From Marinomonas hwangdonensis (GTDB taxonomy: Bacteria > Pseudomonadota > Gammaproteobacteria > Pseudomonadales > Marinomonadaceae): a stretch of 64,000 nt of DNA. Below the pieces are notes generated by a model. The model ran no database searches, had not been told where the DNA came from, and saw nothing but the letters and a program-made list of their open reading frames with translations. This document shows, in pieces, positions 39,085 to 49,127 of this stretch. Where the stretch lies: NCBI RefSeq assembly GCF_003721245.1, contig NZ_RIZG01000012.1, forward strand, positions 1 to 64,000, read 5' to 3'. Numbering within the stretch: the first letter of the stretch is position 1; each line of letters starts with the position of its first letter. Position numbers and translations under genes: made by a program.

Positions 39085-41907
39085 TCAGGCAAGCATATTT
39101 TTCAAGAATCGACCGGTATGGGAGTTGGTCGCTACAGCAATGTCTTCAGGTGTCCCTTCTGCAACAATGTAGCCGCCACCGCTACCTCCTTCAGGACCAA
39201 GATCGACAATCCAGTCTGCGGTTTTTATGACGTCAAGATTGTGTTCGATTACTACTACCGTGTTGCCATGGTCTCTTAAACGATGAAGTACTTTCAATAA
39301 TTGCTCTATGTCGGCAAAGTGCAATCCTGTTGTTGGTTCATCCAGTATGTAGAGCGTGGTGCCAGTATCTCTTTTGGACAATTCTTTGGCCAGTTTGACG
39401 CGTTGAGCCTCACCGCCCGATAAGGTTGTCGCTGCTTGACCAAGACGAATATAACCTAAACCTACATCCATTAGAGTTTGTAATTTTCTAGCAATAGAAG
39501 GTACAGGGTCAAAAAATTCTCGTGCATCTTCGATGGTCATTTCAAGACAATCGTGAATATTTTTGCCCTTATAATGTATTTCTAATGTCTCACGATTGTA
39601 GCGTTTACCTTTACAGGTATCACAAGGCACGTAAATGTCTGGCAGAAAATGCATCTCTACTTTGATAACACCATCTCCCTGACAAGCTTCACATCGTCCG
39701 CCTTTTACGTTAAAGCTAAATCTTCCCGGTTTATAGCCCCGAGAGCGCGACTCTTGGGTCGCTGAGAAGAGTTCTCTCATGGGAGTAAAGATACCCGTAT
39801 AGGTCGCTGGGTTTGATCTTGGTGTGCGTCCAATTGGGCTTTGATCAATATCCACACACTTATCGAACAGGTTAAGCCCCTCGATACGTTCGTGTGGGGC
39901 GGCTTTAAGAGTTGTGGCGCCGTTTAAGGCGGTTGCCGCCAGGGGATACAAGGTACCATTAATGAGTGTGGATTTGCCTGAGCCAGAGACACCGGTAATG
40001 CAGGTCATTACGCCAACAGGAATCTTCAAATTCACTGTGTTCAGGTTGTTGCCCGTTGCACCAATAAGAGTCAGGAACTGTTCGTTTTTGGCTTTGTGTC
40101 GAATGCTAGGTATTTCAATTTTACGTTTACCGGTGAGAAACTGTCCAGTCACCGACTCTTCACAATCCATGATGTCTTGAGGCGTACCACTGGCGATAAT
40201 CTGTCCCCCATGAACACCCGCCCCTGGACCGATATCGACCACAAAGTCGGCTACCCGAATGGCATCTTCGTCATGTTCGACAACAATCACGGTATTGCCC
40301 AAATCTCTTAATCTCGTCAAGGTTGCAATGAGTCGTTCGTTATCGCGCTGGTGTAAACCAATGGATGGTTCATCAAGGATATACATGACACCAACGAGAC
40401 CCGCTCCAATTTGGCTGGCAAGCCTGATACGTTGTGCTTCACCGCCTGAAAGCGAGTCCGCTTTACGATCGAGCGTGAGGTACTCTAAACCGACGTTGAC
40501 TAAAAAGGTTAAGCGATCACGAATTTCCTTGAGTATTTTGGACGCTATCTCCCCGCGGGAGCCTGGTAAGTCTAATGCTTCAAAGTACTTTAGACATTCC
40601 GCTATAGGGTAGGTAACGACTTCAGGGAGTGTTTGTTCAGCGATAAAGACGTTGCGAGCAGAGCGGTTAAGCCGTGATCCATGGCAATCTGGACAGGGTT
40701 GTACGCTAATGTATTGTGACAGGTCATCGCGAACGCTTTCTGATTCGGTTTCATGGTAGCGGCGTTGTAAATTTGGGATAACACCCTCAAAGGAATGAGA
40801 GCGTGTCATTTTATCGCCGCGTTCATTAATGTAAACAAAATCGATTTTGTCTTTTCCAGAGCCTTGTAAAATACGTTTTTTGAATTCATCAGGGATGTCT
40901 TGATATTTTGTTTCAATATTAAAATTGTAATGCTTTGCTAGGGCGCTTAACTGCTGGTAATAAAAAATGCTGCGGCGCCCCCAGCCTCGAATCGCGCCTT
41001 CTGCTAACGTCAGTGTTTCATCTTGAATGATTCGATCTGGATCGAACATTTGATGTGTGCCAAGCCCATCGCAAGTCTGACAAGCACCGTTAGGGTTGTT
41101 AAAGGAAAAGAGTCGCGGCTCGAGCTCAGTCAAACTGTAACCACAAACAGGACAAGCGAATTTACTGGAAAATACATACTCTTCTTTTTCGTTATCCATG
41201 TTGATGACTTTAGCGATGCCATCGGATAAGCCAAGACAGGTTTCAAACGACTCTGCCAAGCGTAATTGCAAATCTGAGCGTACCTTGAAGCGGTCAATCA
41301 CCACTTCGATGGTATGTTTTTTGTTTTTTTCAAGCGTCGGTGCGTCGTCTAAATCCACCACTATTCCGTCGATTCTTGCACGTATAAAGCCTTTTGATAG
41401 CAGGTCACTAATAGTGTGTAAGTGCTCACCTTTTCGATCTTTGATGATGGGCGCAAGTAGCATCATCTTGGTGTCTTCTGGCAACGACAAAACATTATCG
41501 ACCATCTGGGATACAGTTTGTGCCTCTAGAGGCTCGCCATGATCTGGGCAACGTGGCTGCCCCGCTCTGGCAAATAACAATCGTAGATAATCATAGATTT
41601 CTGTTATTGTACCAACGGTTGATCTGGGGTTGTGGGACGTGGATTTTTGCTCAATCGAGATGGCCGGAGACAGGCCCTCAATATGGTCAATGTCGGGCTT
41701 TTCCATCATGGATAAGAATTGTCTGGCGTAAGTAGACAAAGATTCTACGTAACGTCGTTGACCTTCAGCGTATAATGTATCGAAGGCGAGAGAGGATTTA
41801 CCTGAGCCTGAAAGGCCAGTTATCACCACAAGTTTGTCTCTTGGGATGTCTAAGTCCACATTTTTCAGGTTGTGAGTGCGGGCCCCGCGTAGGGTAATGG
41901 TATCCAT
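39085..41907 (-). CDS. uvrA: Excinuclease ABC subunit A
   Basis: Damage-recognition ATPase of nucleotide excision repair; works as a dimer with UvrB. Length 940 aa, as in E. coli. First Walker A is GLSGSGKS (31-38). The zinc fingers include CPVCGYS...CQTCDG and the UvrA-specific CEACQGDG...CDTCKG. Both ABC signatures (LSGGEAQR) and second Walker A GVSGSGKS are present. The start at 41907 ([16 protein letters not shown]) follows TTGGAG; the longer frame to 41997 adds 30 unrelated residues. A LexA-type operator lies 55-70 nt upstream, indicating SOS induction. Confidence 0.98.
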   Translation of the reverse strand: MDTITLRGARTHNLKNVDLDIPRDKLVVITGLSGSGKSSLAFDTLYAEGQRRYVESLSTYARQFLSMMEKPDIDHIEGLSPAISIEQKSTSHNPRSTVGTITEIYDYLRLLFARAGQPRCPDHGEPLEAQTVSQMVDNVLSLPEDTKMMLLAPIIKDRKGEHLHTISDLLSKGFIRARIDGIVVDLDDAPTLEKNKKHTIEVVIDRFKVRSDLQLRLAESFETCLGLSDGIAKVINMDNEKEEYVFSSKFACPVCGYSLTELEPRLFSFNNPNGACQTCDGLGTHQMFDPDRIIQDETLTLAEGAIRGWGRRSIFYYQQLSALAKHYNFNIETKYQDIPDEFKKRILQGSGKDKIDFVYINERGDKMTRSHSFEGVIPNLQRRYHETESESVRDDLSQYISVQPCPDCHGSRLNRSARNVFIAEQTLPEVVTYPIAECLKYFEALDLPGSRGEIASKILKEIRDRLTFLVNVGLEYLTLDRKADSLSGGEAQRIRLASQIGAGLVGVMYILDEPSIGLHQRDNERLIATLTRLRDLGNTVIVVEHDEDAIRVADFVVDIGPGAGVHGGQIIASGTPQDIMDCEESVTGQFLTGKRKIEIPSIRHKAKNEQFLTLIGATGNNLNTVNLKIPVGVMTCITGVSGSGKSTLINGTLYPLAATALNGATTLKAAPHERIEGLNLFDKCVDIDQSPIGRTPRSNPATYTGIFTPMRELFSATQESRSRGYKPGRFSFNVKGGRCEACQGDGVIKVEMHFLPDIYVPCDTCKGKRYNRETLEIHYKGKNIHDCLEMTIEDAREFFDPVPSIARKLQTLMDVGLGYIRLGQAATTLSGGEAQRVKLAKELSKRDTGTTLYILDEPTTGLHFADIEQLLKVLHRLRDHGNTVVVIEHNLDVIKTADWIVDLGPEGGSGGGYIVAEGTPEDIAVATNSHTGRFLKNMLA

Positions 41908-41961
41908 GAGTCTCCAATAAAAGTCGAGCAACAAAAATGAATCAGCAAGTAAATAAAATAA

Positions 41962-41977
41962 CTGTCTATTTTTACAG
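41962..41977. promoter_or_regulatory. LexA operator (SOS box)
   Basis: CTGT-N8-ACAG with an AT-rich core (CTATTTTT), extending as AACTGT...ACAGTA. This fits the gammaproteobacterial LexA consensus. It lies 55-70 nt upstream of the uvrA start on one side and about 83 nt before the transporter gene on the other. A GTTGAA/TTCAAC inverted repeat (41980-41998) is immediately adjacent. Confidence 0.85.
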
Positions 41978-42059
41978 TAGTTGAAATGGAGCTTCAACGC
42001 TATTTTAAGTAAAATGCTACCTTTTTTAAGTTCCTAAGTTAAACGGTTGTAATTCCCAT

Positions 42060-43418
42060 ATGGATCTACTCGAGCGACGTTCTGTTCTTGCCTTGGCAAC
42101 CATCTATTTATTTAGAATGCTCGGGCTCTTTCTCATTATGCCCATTATCAGTGTGGCGGCGGATGACATGTCTGGTGCGACAGCGGCTTTAATCGGTCTA
42201 GCTATTGGTGTTTATGGCCTGACTCAAGCGGGTCTGCAAATTCCAATGGGGATGTGGTCTGACAAGATTGGCCGCAAGCGAGTCATTGTTATTGGCTTGC
42301 TGCTGTTTGCTGTGGGCAGTCTGATTTGTGCGAATGCTGACGATATATTCACGCTCATTGTTGGGCGAGCCGTACAAGGGGCGGGAGCGATAGCCAGCAC
42401 CCTAATGGCGTTATTAAGTGATGTGACAAAAGAGCAAAACCGTACCAAGGCGATGGCGCTTGTAGGCGTCAGTATAGGGGCTTCTTTTATGTTGTCTTTG
42501 GTGCTGGGGCCATGGCTTTATGCGCTTATTGGTCTTGCTGGCTTGTTTTACTTATCGCTTGTCTTGTCGTTACTGGGCATCGTTCTCATTCTTTTTGCCG
42601 TGCCTAATATAGTGCAGCACACGTTTCGTCGAGACACGACGCCCAGTCTGCAGGCTCTAGGGGCTGTTTTAAAAGATACACGCCTGCGCTTTTTGAATAT
42701 CAGTGTTTTACTTCTACATGCCAGTTTAACGGCTTTGTTTGTGACGGTGCCAAGTTTGTTGATTCAGCAGTTTGATTTTCCATTGGCACAACATAGTTGG
42801 TTGTACCTTGTCATTATGGGTTTTGCTTTTATAGGTATGCTACCATTAGTGATTATTGCTGAATCCAAAAATAAGATGAAAGAAGTGCTGGTTATCGTCC
42901 TTGTTCTGCTTGGCGTCAGCTCTATTTCGTTGCATTGGGCGCCTTATTTATGGGTGTTTGGTGTCTTGTTATGGTTGTATTTTGTTGGTTTTAATTCTCT
43001 AGAGGCTGTATTACCGTCTTTAGTGAGCAAACTTGCTCCTGTTGGTTACCGTGGAACGGCAATGGGGGTATTTTCAACACACCAGTTTATGGGATCTTTT
43101 CTGGGGGGGGTTAGTGGCGGTTGGCTGCTGCAATATCACCCAGAGGGTGGTGTCTTTTGGGTCGTGGGCGTGGTCTTTCTAGCGTGGTCGCTTGTCTGCT
43201 TGACGCAGCCTGCTCCTCGACAGTTAAGCAGTATTGCGTTTAGCTTGCCTAAAATGACAAATGAAGAAGTCACGAAGTTGGCGGATCAACTTTCTGAAAT
43301 CCAAGGAGTGGAAGGTATGCAAATTTTCGAAGATGAGCAGACGGCTTATCTTAAAGTCGATAAAAAAAGATTAGATAAGGACACTTTGTTGCGCTTAGCG
43401 CCGCAGGTAACCCTTTAA
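42060..43418 (+). CDS. MFS transporter, YajR-like
   Basis: Twelve-helix major facilitator with motif [17 protein letters not shown] between TM2 and TM3. It carries a C-terminal soluble extension (about residues 395-452, [20 protein letters not shown]...[11 protein letters not shown]) that looks like a small ferredoxin-like domain. E. coli YajR (454 aa) has the same design with its YAM domain. Substrate unknown; a drug/proton antiporter fold. Position between divergent uvrA and ssb is shared with Pseudomonas. It has no convincing Shine-Dalgarno. The LexA box upstream could affect it. Confidence 0.85.
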   Translation: MDLLERRSVLALATIYLFRMLGLFLIMPIISVAADDMSGATAALIGLAIGVYGLTQAGLQIPMGMWSDKIGRKRVIVIGLLLFAVGSLICANADDIFTLIVGRAVQGAGAIASTLMALLSDVTKEQNRTKAMALVGVSIGASFMLSLVLGPWLYALIGLAGLFYLSLVLSLLGIVLILFAVPNIVQHTFRRDTTPSLQALGAVLKDTRLRFLNISVLLLHASLTALFVTVPSLLIQQFDFPLAQHSWLYLVIMGFAFIGMLPLVIIAESKNKMKEVLVIVLVLLGVSSISLHWAPYLWVFGVLLWLYFVGFNSLEAVLPSLVSKLAPVGYRGTAMGVFSTHQFMGSFLGGVSGGWLLQYHPEGGVFWVVGVVFLAWSLVCLTQPAPRQLSSIAFSLPKMTNEEVTKLADQLSEIQGVEGMQIFEDEQTAYLKVDKKRLDKDTLLRLAPQVTL

Positions 43419-43458
43419 AGCAGAACGTATTTTTATATTTAATTTGGAGAAGAACGTC

Positions 43459-44187
43459 ATGGCACGTGGAATAAACAAAGTCATCTTGATTGGCAACGCA
43501 GGCAACGATGCCGAAGTGCGTTTTATGCCATCGGGCGCCGCCGTTGCGAACGTGAACTTAGCAACTTCAGAAAGCTGGCGTGATAAGCAAACAGGCCAGA
43601 TGCAAGAGCGCACTGAATGGCACCGAGTCGCTTTTATGGATCGCGGCAACTATCGTCTTGGACAGATTGCAGGCGACTTTATTAAAAAGGGCTCAAAAGT
43701 CTACATTGAAGGCTCTTTGCGTACTCGTGAATGGGAAAAAGACGGCATTAAGCGTTACACAACAGAAATCATAGCGAATGAAATGCAGTTGCTTGATGGG
43801 CGTGGCGACGGTGCTGGACAGCAAAGTGGTGGTTACGATTCTATGCAAGGCGGTGGCGGCTACGGCAATGCGCCACAACAGTCTGCTCCTCAACAAGGTG
43901 GATATGGTCAAGTGCCAGTGCAACAGGCACCACAACAGCACGCACCTCAAGGTGGCTTTAATCAGCCTCAAGGTGGTTATGGTCAAGCACCACAGGCGCC
44001 TGCTCATCAGCCTGCGTCAGCACCGCAACCACAATCTTTTGGTAGTTGGGGAAATCAGCCACAGCAAGCACCGGCTCAAGCCGCACCGCAGCAACGTGCG
44101 CCACAGCAACCGACTCCGAAAGCGCCTGAGCAAAAGCCTCAGCCCGCGCCGAATTTTGACGACTTCGACGATGACATTCCATTCTGA
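43459..44187 (+). CDS. ssb: Single-stranded DNA-binding protein
   Basis: Tetrameric OB-fold protein coating ssDNA in replication, recombination and repair. Residues 1-110 are the OB domain ([31 protein letters not shown]). The protein ends with the partner-binding tip DDFDDDIPF. At 242 aa it is much longer than E. coli SSB (178) because of a Gln/Pro/Gly/Ala-rich linker of about 115 residues with repeated QQ, PQ and QGGY units. The ATG at 43459 follows TTTGGAGAAGA; the in-frame TTG at 43444 is part of that site. It is 40 nt downstream of the transporter gene. Confidence 0.97.
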   Translation: MARGINKVILIGNAGNDAEVRFMPSGAAVANVNLATSESWRDKQTGQMQERTEWHRVAFMDRGNYRLGQIAGDFIKKGSKVYIEGSLRTREWEKDGIKRYTTEIIANEMQLLDGRGDGAGQQSGGYDSMQGGGGYGNAPQQSAPQQGGYGQVPVQQAPQQHAPQGGFNQPQGGYGQAPQAPAHQPASAPQPQSFGSWGNQPQQAPAQAAPQQRAPQQPTPKAPEQKPQPAPNFDDFDDDIPF

Positions 44188-44203
44188 GGCGACGGTTAGA
44201 TAA

Positions 44204-44226
44204 AAAAGGCTCCTGTTAGGGGCCTT
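44204..44226 (+). terminator. Rho-independent terminator of ssb
   Basis: AAAGGCTCC pairs with GGGGCCTTT (one G-T) around TGTTA, followed by ATTGTTTT. A plausible terminator 16 nt past the ssb stop. Confidence 0.75.
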
Positions 44227-44281
44227 TATTGTTTTATAGTGCTTTTACAGAGAAGATGCGTAAACCAAAGAGGTATCTACA

Positions 44282-44863
44282 GTGAACGACGAAGATGAAA
44301 CGTCTTTGTTTGCTCAGGAAGTGGCGGGCATAAAGCCACTTAGAAAAAGCGAAGTCTATTTAAGTAAGAAAGGGCCAGAAGTCAATTTTATCGCACGTCA
44401 ACAGGCGGCCTTGATTGCAAAAGAAGCCGATAGGAATCATTTGTCACAAGATTACGTGGAAAAAGTGGAGCCTACTGATGTGCTTGAGTATAAGTGTTCG
44501 GGCGTTCAAGATGGGGTTTTTAAACGCTTAAGGCAAGGTAAGTATGGCATTGAGGCGCGTTTAGATCTGCATCGTCACACGGTGGCGCAGGCACGGGACC
44601 AAGTGTATCAATTTGTGGATGATTGTGTGCGCAATGACATTCGTGTGGCGATTATTGTCCACGGTAAAGGCGATCGTACACCGGACCCAGAAATGCGCGC
44701 CATGCTTAAAAGTCACATTAATAAGTGGCTAAAAGAGCTGGACGCGATTATGGCTTTTCACAGTGCACAGCGCCATCATGGTGGCTTAGGTGCTGTGTAT
44801 GTCTTGTTTAAAAAGACAGAGCAAGCGCGTTTAGAAAACTGGGAAAAACATCAAAAACGTTAA
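44282..44863 (+). CDS. Smr-domain protein (SmrA-like endonuclease)
   Basis: Smr-domain protein of 193 aa. The domain occupies about residues 90-175: the DLHRHTVAQAR start motif (DxH), the HGKG motif in AIIVHGKGDRTPD, and the final HHGGLGAVYVLFKK. Smr domains have nicking or RNA/DNA-cleaving activity; E. coli SmrA and SmrB are similar in size, and SmrB rescues collided ribosomes. Which of the two this corresponds to is not settled. The start is GTG at 44282 with weak ribosome-binding signal. Downstream of ssb but separated by a terminator. Confidence 0.85.
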   Translation: MNDEDETSLFAQEVAGIKPLRKSEVYLSKKGPEVNFIARQQAALIAKEADRNHLSQDYVEKVEPTDVLEYKCSGVQDGVFKRLRQGKYGIEARLDLHRHTVAQARDQVYQFVDDCVRNDIRVAIIVHGKGDRTPDPEMRAMLKSHINKWLKELDAIMAFHSAQRHHGGLGAVYVLFKKTEQARLENWEKHQKR

Positions 44864-44922
44864 GGTGCTGCGCTGCCTTAGCTGTGCAATCACGTTAGTT
44901 CGTGCAGTAAAAGCCATGTTTT

Positions 44923-44931
44923 TGCTATAAT
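44923..44931 (+). promoter_or_regulatory. Extended -10 promoter upstream of the M16C peptidase gene
   Basis: TGCTATAAT: a perfect TATAAT (44926-44931) with the extended TGn. The -35 region is poor (TGCAGT at 17 bp). It would start transcription about 90 nt before the peptidase gene. Confidence 0.6.
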
Positions 44932-45028
44932 CTCGCCACTTTGCTGTCTTGGGCCTATGTTGTCTTAAGTGTATCCAAGCTGCCCAAAACATGATTGTTA
45001 TCGTATTCTAATTTTATCGAGGTAGAGA

Positions 45029-47950
45029 ATGGCAAATCGCACCGCGCACCATCCTGCATTTACGTTTCTTCGCAGTGAGTTTATCGACGCTCTTAATGTT
45101 ACTGTTCAAGAGTTCGAACACACCGTAACCGGTGCTAAACACTTTCATATTGCCTCCGAGAACGACGAAAACGTTTTTCTGGTGGGCTTAAAAACGGTAC
45201 CAACCGATTCTTGCGGCGTGGCCCATATTCTTGAGCACACGGTGTTGTGTGGTTCTGAGCGTTTTCCGGTACGAGATCCTTTCTTTATGATGATCCGCCG
45301 TTCGCTGAATACCTTTATGAATGCCTTTACGTCGTCTGATTGGACGGCTTATCCATTTGCTAGCAAAAACAAGAAAGACTTTCACAACTTGCTGGGTGTT
45401 TATCTGGATGCGGTATTCTTTTCTCGCTTAGATGAATTGGATTTCTCCCAAGAAGGCCATCGTTTGGAGTTTGCTGAGCCGGATAATGCCGAGTCAGAAT
45501 TGACCTTTAAAGGCGTGGTATTCAATGAAATGAAAGGGGCGATGAGTTCCACTACGTCAGTATTATGGCAATCTCTAACTAAGTATCTGTTCCCAAATAA
45601 TACCTATCATTTTAATTCCGGTGGTGAGCCAACGGACATTCCGGATTTGTCTTATGACGATCTATTGGCGTTCTATCGCACTCACTATCATCCTTCTAAT
45701 GCGGTGTTCATGACCTTTGGCGACATCCCTGCGGAAACACTGCAAGCGGAATTTGAAGATAAAGTTTTGAGTCGTTTCGAGCGTTTGCAAACACAGGTCC
45801 GCGTGCCGAATGCGAAGCGTTATTTTTCTCCTGTGCGGGTAGAAGAAGGTTACGCGGCGGATGAAGTCAAAGAGGACGGTAGCCACGTGGTTGTTGGTTG
45901 GCTGCTTGGTGAAAGTACCGATTTGAATCAACAATTTGAAGCGCAATTGTTGTCCAGTGTGTTGCTGGATAACAGTGCTTCGCCACTGCTTCGGGTGTTA
46001 GAAAACAGCGAGTTGGGTCGCGCACCATCGCCATTATGCGGTCTTGAAGACAGCAACAAAGAAATGAGCTTTATGTGCGGCCTTGAAGGGGTTAAACGAG
46101 AAGACGCTGCGAAAGTCGAAGCGTTGGTGTTGTCGACGCTGGAAAATATTGCCGAGAAAGGGGTGCCACAAGAGATGGTGGATGCCATGTTGCATCAATT
46201 AGAATTGAGTCAGCGTGAGATTGGCGGCGGCAGTTACCCATATGGTTTGCAGTTGATCTTAGCGGGCTTGTCGACCGCTGTTCATGCGGGAGATGTGATC
46301 GCCCAGTTGGATCTAGACCCGGTTATCAATGCGATGCGCGAAAAAGTCCAAGACCAAGCGTATATTCCAAATCTAATTAACACCTTATTGCTCTCTAACG
46401 CTCACCGAGTCACGTTAACATTAAGCCCGGATGACGCCCTTGAAGCCCGCCGAAATCAGGCTGAGAAAGACCGTTTGAGCCAAATAAAAGCGGCGTTGAG
46501 TGACGAAGAAAAGCAACACATTATTACTCGCAGCGCGGCTTTAAAGGCGCGTCAGGCACAAGTTGATGACATGAGTATTTTACCCAAGGTGGGGTTAGAA
46601 GACGTACCAGCGCGTTTGCCAGAATATGAGCACAAAAAATTAACAGGCAAATTGCCTATGACCTTCTATCCACAAGGTACCAATGGCTTGGTCTATCAGC
46701 AGTTGGTGATTGATTTGCCTGAATTGGATGAAGAAGAGGTAGAGTATCTGCCTTTATTTTCTTCCATGATGACCGAATTGGGTATTGGCGAAGACGACTA
46801 TTTGGCGGTTCAAGAGCGTCAAGCTCAGGTTTGTGGTGGTTTAGGGGCATCGAACTCCATTCGTGCAACGATAGCAGATCGTCAGTCATTGAGCGGCTAT
46901 TTCATATTATCGACTAAAGCGCTAGTGCCCAACGTGAAGGCGATGAGCCAGTTACTGAAAGACACCATGTTACATGTTCGCTTTGATGAGGTGAGTCGAG
47001 TCAAAGAGTTAGTGGCCCAACGCCGTGCTCGCCGTGAGCAATCGATCACAGGCCAAGGTCATTCGTTGGCGATGTCTGCGGCGTCTAGTGCTTTGTCTGG
47101 TTTGGCGCAGCAGCAGGAGAAGTGGAGTGGTATGTCTGGTATTCGCTCTGCCATTGTGCTGGATGATGCAATAAAAGCCGACAGCAGCAAGGCTGCTGAT
47201 GTTTTGGCGGTTTTCAAACGTTTGCATGAAAAATTATTACAAGCCAACAAGCAAATCTTGCTGGTGGCCGAACCTCAGCATGAAGCCAGTGTTCTGCATG
47301 ATGTGCAAGCGGTTTTTGCGGACCTGCCAATAGGCAGTACACACAGCCCCTTCGCATTGGCACCGGTAGATGCGAATGTCAACGTGGCGTGGTTAACGTC
47401 TACGCAAGTGAACTTTTGCAGTAAGGCTTTTCGTGCGGCGTACGGAGAGCACCCAGATGTTGCCGCTTTAGTGGTATTGGGCGGCTTTTTGCGCAACGGT
47501 TTCTTACATCGCGCCATCCGCGAACAGGGCGGTGCCTACGGTGGTGGTGCTAGCTTTGACGGTGGTTCGGGCTCATTCCGCTTTTATTCCTACCGTGACC
47601 CTCGTCTGACCGAAACCTTGGCAGATTTTGATGCGTCTATTGAGTGGATGTTGAATGAGGCACACAGTGAGGACGCCCTTGAAGAGGCCATTCTTGGTGT
47701 GATTGGCTCCATGGATAAACCGAGCTCACCCGCAGGCGAGGCACAGAGCGATTTTTATGTGCATCTGCATGGTCGTAGTTTGGCCTACCGGGAAGCGTTT
47801 CGTGCCAAGATTTTGGCGGTTACCATTGAGCAGCTGAAGCAGGTTACCAAGACGTATTTGATAAAAGAAAATGAAAGTGTGGCCGTGGTGACGTCGCCGT
47901 CTAAGCGTGCAGAATTAGAAGCGCTTGGTTTTGATATCCAAACCTTGTAG
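45029..47950 (+). CDS. M16C zinc metallopeptidase (PreP/falcilysin-like)
   Basis: Large single-chain insulinase-superfamily peptidase, 973 aa, typical of subfamily M16C. The inverted zinc motif HxxEH is HILEH (residues 66-70), and the distal ligand is the Glu in FNEMKGAMS (E167). The second, catalytically inactive half includes the conserved REQGGAYGGGASFDG near residue 831. In mitochondria and plastids PreP degrades targeting peptides; the bacterial role is unclear, probably cytoplasmic peptide clearance. No signal peptide is seen. GAGG precedes the ATG. Two acyltransferase-family genes follow in the same direction 51 nt downstream. Confidence 0.93.
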   Translation: MANRTAHHPAFTFLRSEFIDALNVTVQEFEHTVTGAKHFHIASENDENVFLVGLKTVPTDSCGVAHILEHTVLCGSERFPVRDPFFMMIRRSLNTFMNAFTSSDWTAYPFASKNKKDFHNLLGVYLDAVFFSRLDELDFSQEGHRLEFAEPDNAESELTFKGVVFNEMKGAMSSTTSVLWQSLTKYLFPNNTYHFNSGGEPTDIPDLSYDDLLAFYRTHYHPSNAVFMTFGDIPAETLQAEFEDKVLSRFERLQTQVRVPNAKRYFSPVRVEEGYAADEVKEDGSHVVVGWLLGESTDLNQQFEAQLLSSVLLDNSASPLLRVLENSELGRAPSPLCGLEDSNKEMSFMCGLEGVKREDAAKVEALVLSTLENIAEKGVPQEMVDAMLHQLELSQREIGGGSYPYGLQLILAGLSTAVHAGDVIAQLDLDPVINAMREKVQDQAYIPNLINTLLLSNAHRVTLTLSPDDALEARRNQAEKDRLSQIKAALSDEEKQHIITRSAALKARQAQVDDMSILPKVGLEDVPARLPEYEHKKLTGKLPMTFYPQGTNGLVYQQLVIDLPELDEEEVEYLPLFSSMMTELGIGEDDYLAVQERQAQVCGGLGASNSIRATIADRQSLSGYFILSTKALVPNVKAMSQLLKDTMLHVRFDEVSRVKELVAQRRARREQSITGQGHSLAMSAASSALSGLAQQQEKWSGMSGIRSAIVLDDAIKADSSKAADVLAVFKRLHEKLLQANKQILLVAEPQHEASVLHDVQAVFADLPIGSTHSPFALAPVDANVNVAWLTSTQVNFCSKAFRAAYGEHPDVAALVVLGGFLRNGFLHRAIREQGGAYGGGASFDGGSGSFRFYSYRDPRLTETLADFDASIEWMLNEAHSEDALEEAILGVIGSMDKPSSPAGEAQSDFYVHLHGRSLAYREAFRAKILAVTIEQLKQVTKTYLIKENESVAVVTSPSKRAELEALGFDIQTL

Positions 47951-48001
47951 ACACTAAATAACGATACAAAAACAACCCAGTTTTTACTGATGGAAAAAGC
48001 A

Positions 48002-49114
48002 ATGGATCAGTTTCATGACATACGGCCCTACAACGACGAAGAGGTCGCCGAGGTGCTGCACAATCTGGTGGAGTCACCGGATTTTATTAATACTATTATG
48101 GGCTTTCGTTTTGCGAAATGGCCCGCATTTTTGCATGCGCCAATCGCCTTCTGTGTCAAAATTGCGTTAAAGCGACAGATTGCGAATATTTCCAGCGTTG
48201 ATGAGTTTCAAATGCGTGTGGCCAGTTACATGGAGCGCATGATTAAAACCACAACGACCAATGTGGAATACAGAGGCATTGAAAAATTAGCGAAGGGGAA
48301 AGGATATTTGTTCCTATCTAACCATAGGGACATCGCAATGGACCCTGCCTTTGTGAATTACGGTTTGTATCTTGCTGGGTTAAACACGGTTCGTATCGCT
48401 ATAGGCGATAATTTACTGCGTCGCCCATTTGTGTCGGACCTGATGCGCTTGAATAAAAGCTTTATCGTGAAGCGTTCTGCGAATGGTATTCGTGAAATGA
48501 TGGCGGCTTTTGGGCAGTTATCTGCTTATATTTCAACGTCGTTGACTAAAGATAAATGCAACATTTGGATTGCTCAAAAAGAAGGGCGCGCTAAAGATGG
48601 ATTGGACCAAACGGATCCTGCCATTATAAAAATGTTTTATATGAGCCAGAAGAAAGAGAAAGTGCCTTTTGCGGAAGCAATGGCAAACTTAAACATTGTG
48701 CCAGTTTCTATTTCTTATGAATATGATCCCTGTGCCTTTGAAAAAGCGCGGGAATTGCATCAAAAGTCGACAACAGGCAATTATGAAAAAGCCGAATTTG
48801 AAGACATCGACAGCATTAAAAACGGCATTGTGGGTCAGAAAGGAAAAGTGGTGGTGACCTTTGGTGATGTCATCAAAGAAGGTTTTGAAACACCTGAAGA
48901 ATTTGTGGCTGAGGTAGATCGCCAAATCATTACGAATTATGCGATTCAACCGACGAATGAAGCCGCGCTTGCGCTGCAGCAAGGCTTACCTTCAGCAGAC
49001 AGTGCTTTTTCAAGTTATCTTGAGCGCTGCCCAGATAATTTAAGAGAAACGGTCTTAGCAATGTACGCTAATCCCCTCAAGCAACAACAAAAGTTTTTAA
49101 GCAAAGAATCGTAG
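48002..49114 (+). CDS. Lysophospholipid-acyltransferase-family protein
   Basis: Predicted glycerolipid acyltransferase of the PlsC/PlsB superfamily, 370 aa. The catalytic block reads FLSNHRDIAMDPAF: the His is followed by Asp at +6, one residue farther than the usual HX4D. The expected third motif FPEGTR is replaced by AQKEGRAKDG. A C-terminal region unlike PlsC suggests a distinct subfamily with unknown substrate. Start taken at ATG 48002, where GGA lies about 7 nt upstream; the ATG at 47990 has no ribosome-binding site. It is followed by plsC after 13 nt, so the two are likely cotranscribed. Confidence 0.8.
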   Translation: MDQFHDIRPYNDEEVAEVLHNLVESPDFINTIMGFRFAKWPAFLHAPIAFCVKIALKRQIANISSVDEFQMRVASYMERMIKTTTTNVEYRGIEKLAKGKGYLFLSNHRDIAMDPAFVNYGLYLAGLNTVRIAIGDNLLRRPFVSDLMRLNKSFIVKRSANGIREMMAAFGQLSAYISTSLTKDKCNIWIAQKEGRAKDGLDQTDPAIIKMFYMSQKKEKVPFAEAMANLNIVPVSISYEYDPCAFEKARELHQKSTTGNYEKAEFEDIDSIKNGIVGQKGKVVVTFGDVIKEGFETPEEFVAEVDRQIITNYAIQPTNEAALALQQGLPSADSAFSSYLERCPDNLRETVLAMYANPLKQQQKFLSKES

Positions 49115-49127
49115 GGAGCAGGAGCCA

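Noticed and set aside
43778-44203. Alternative-frame ORF inside the ssb linker
   Set aside because: Its His/Arg-rich sequence simply reflects CAC/CAA repeats read out of frame.
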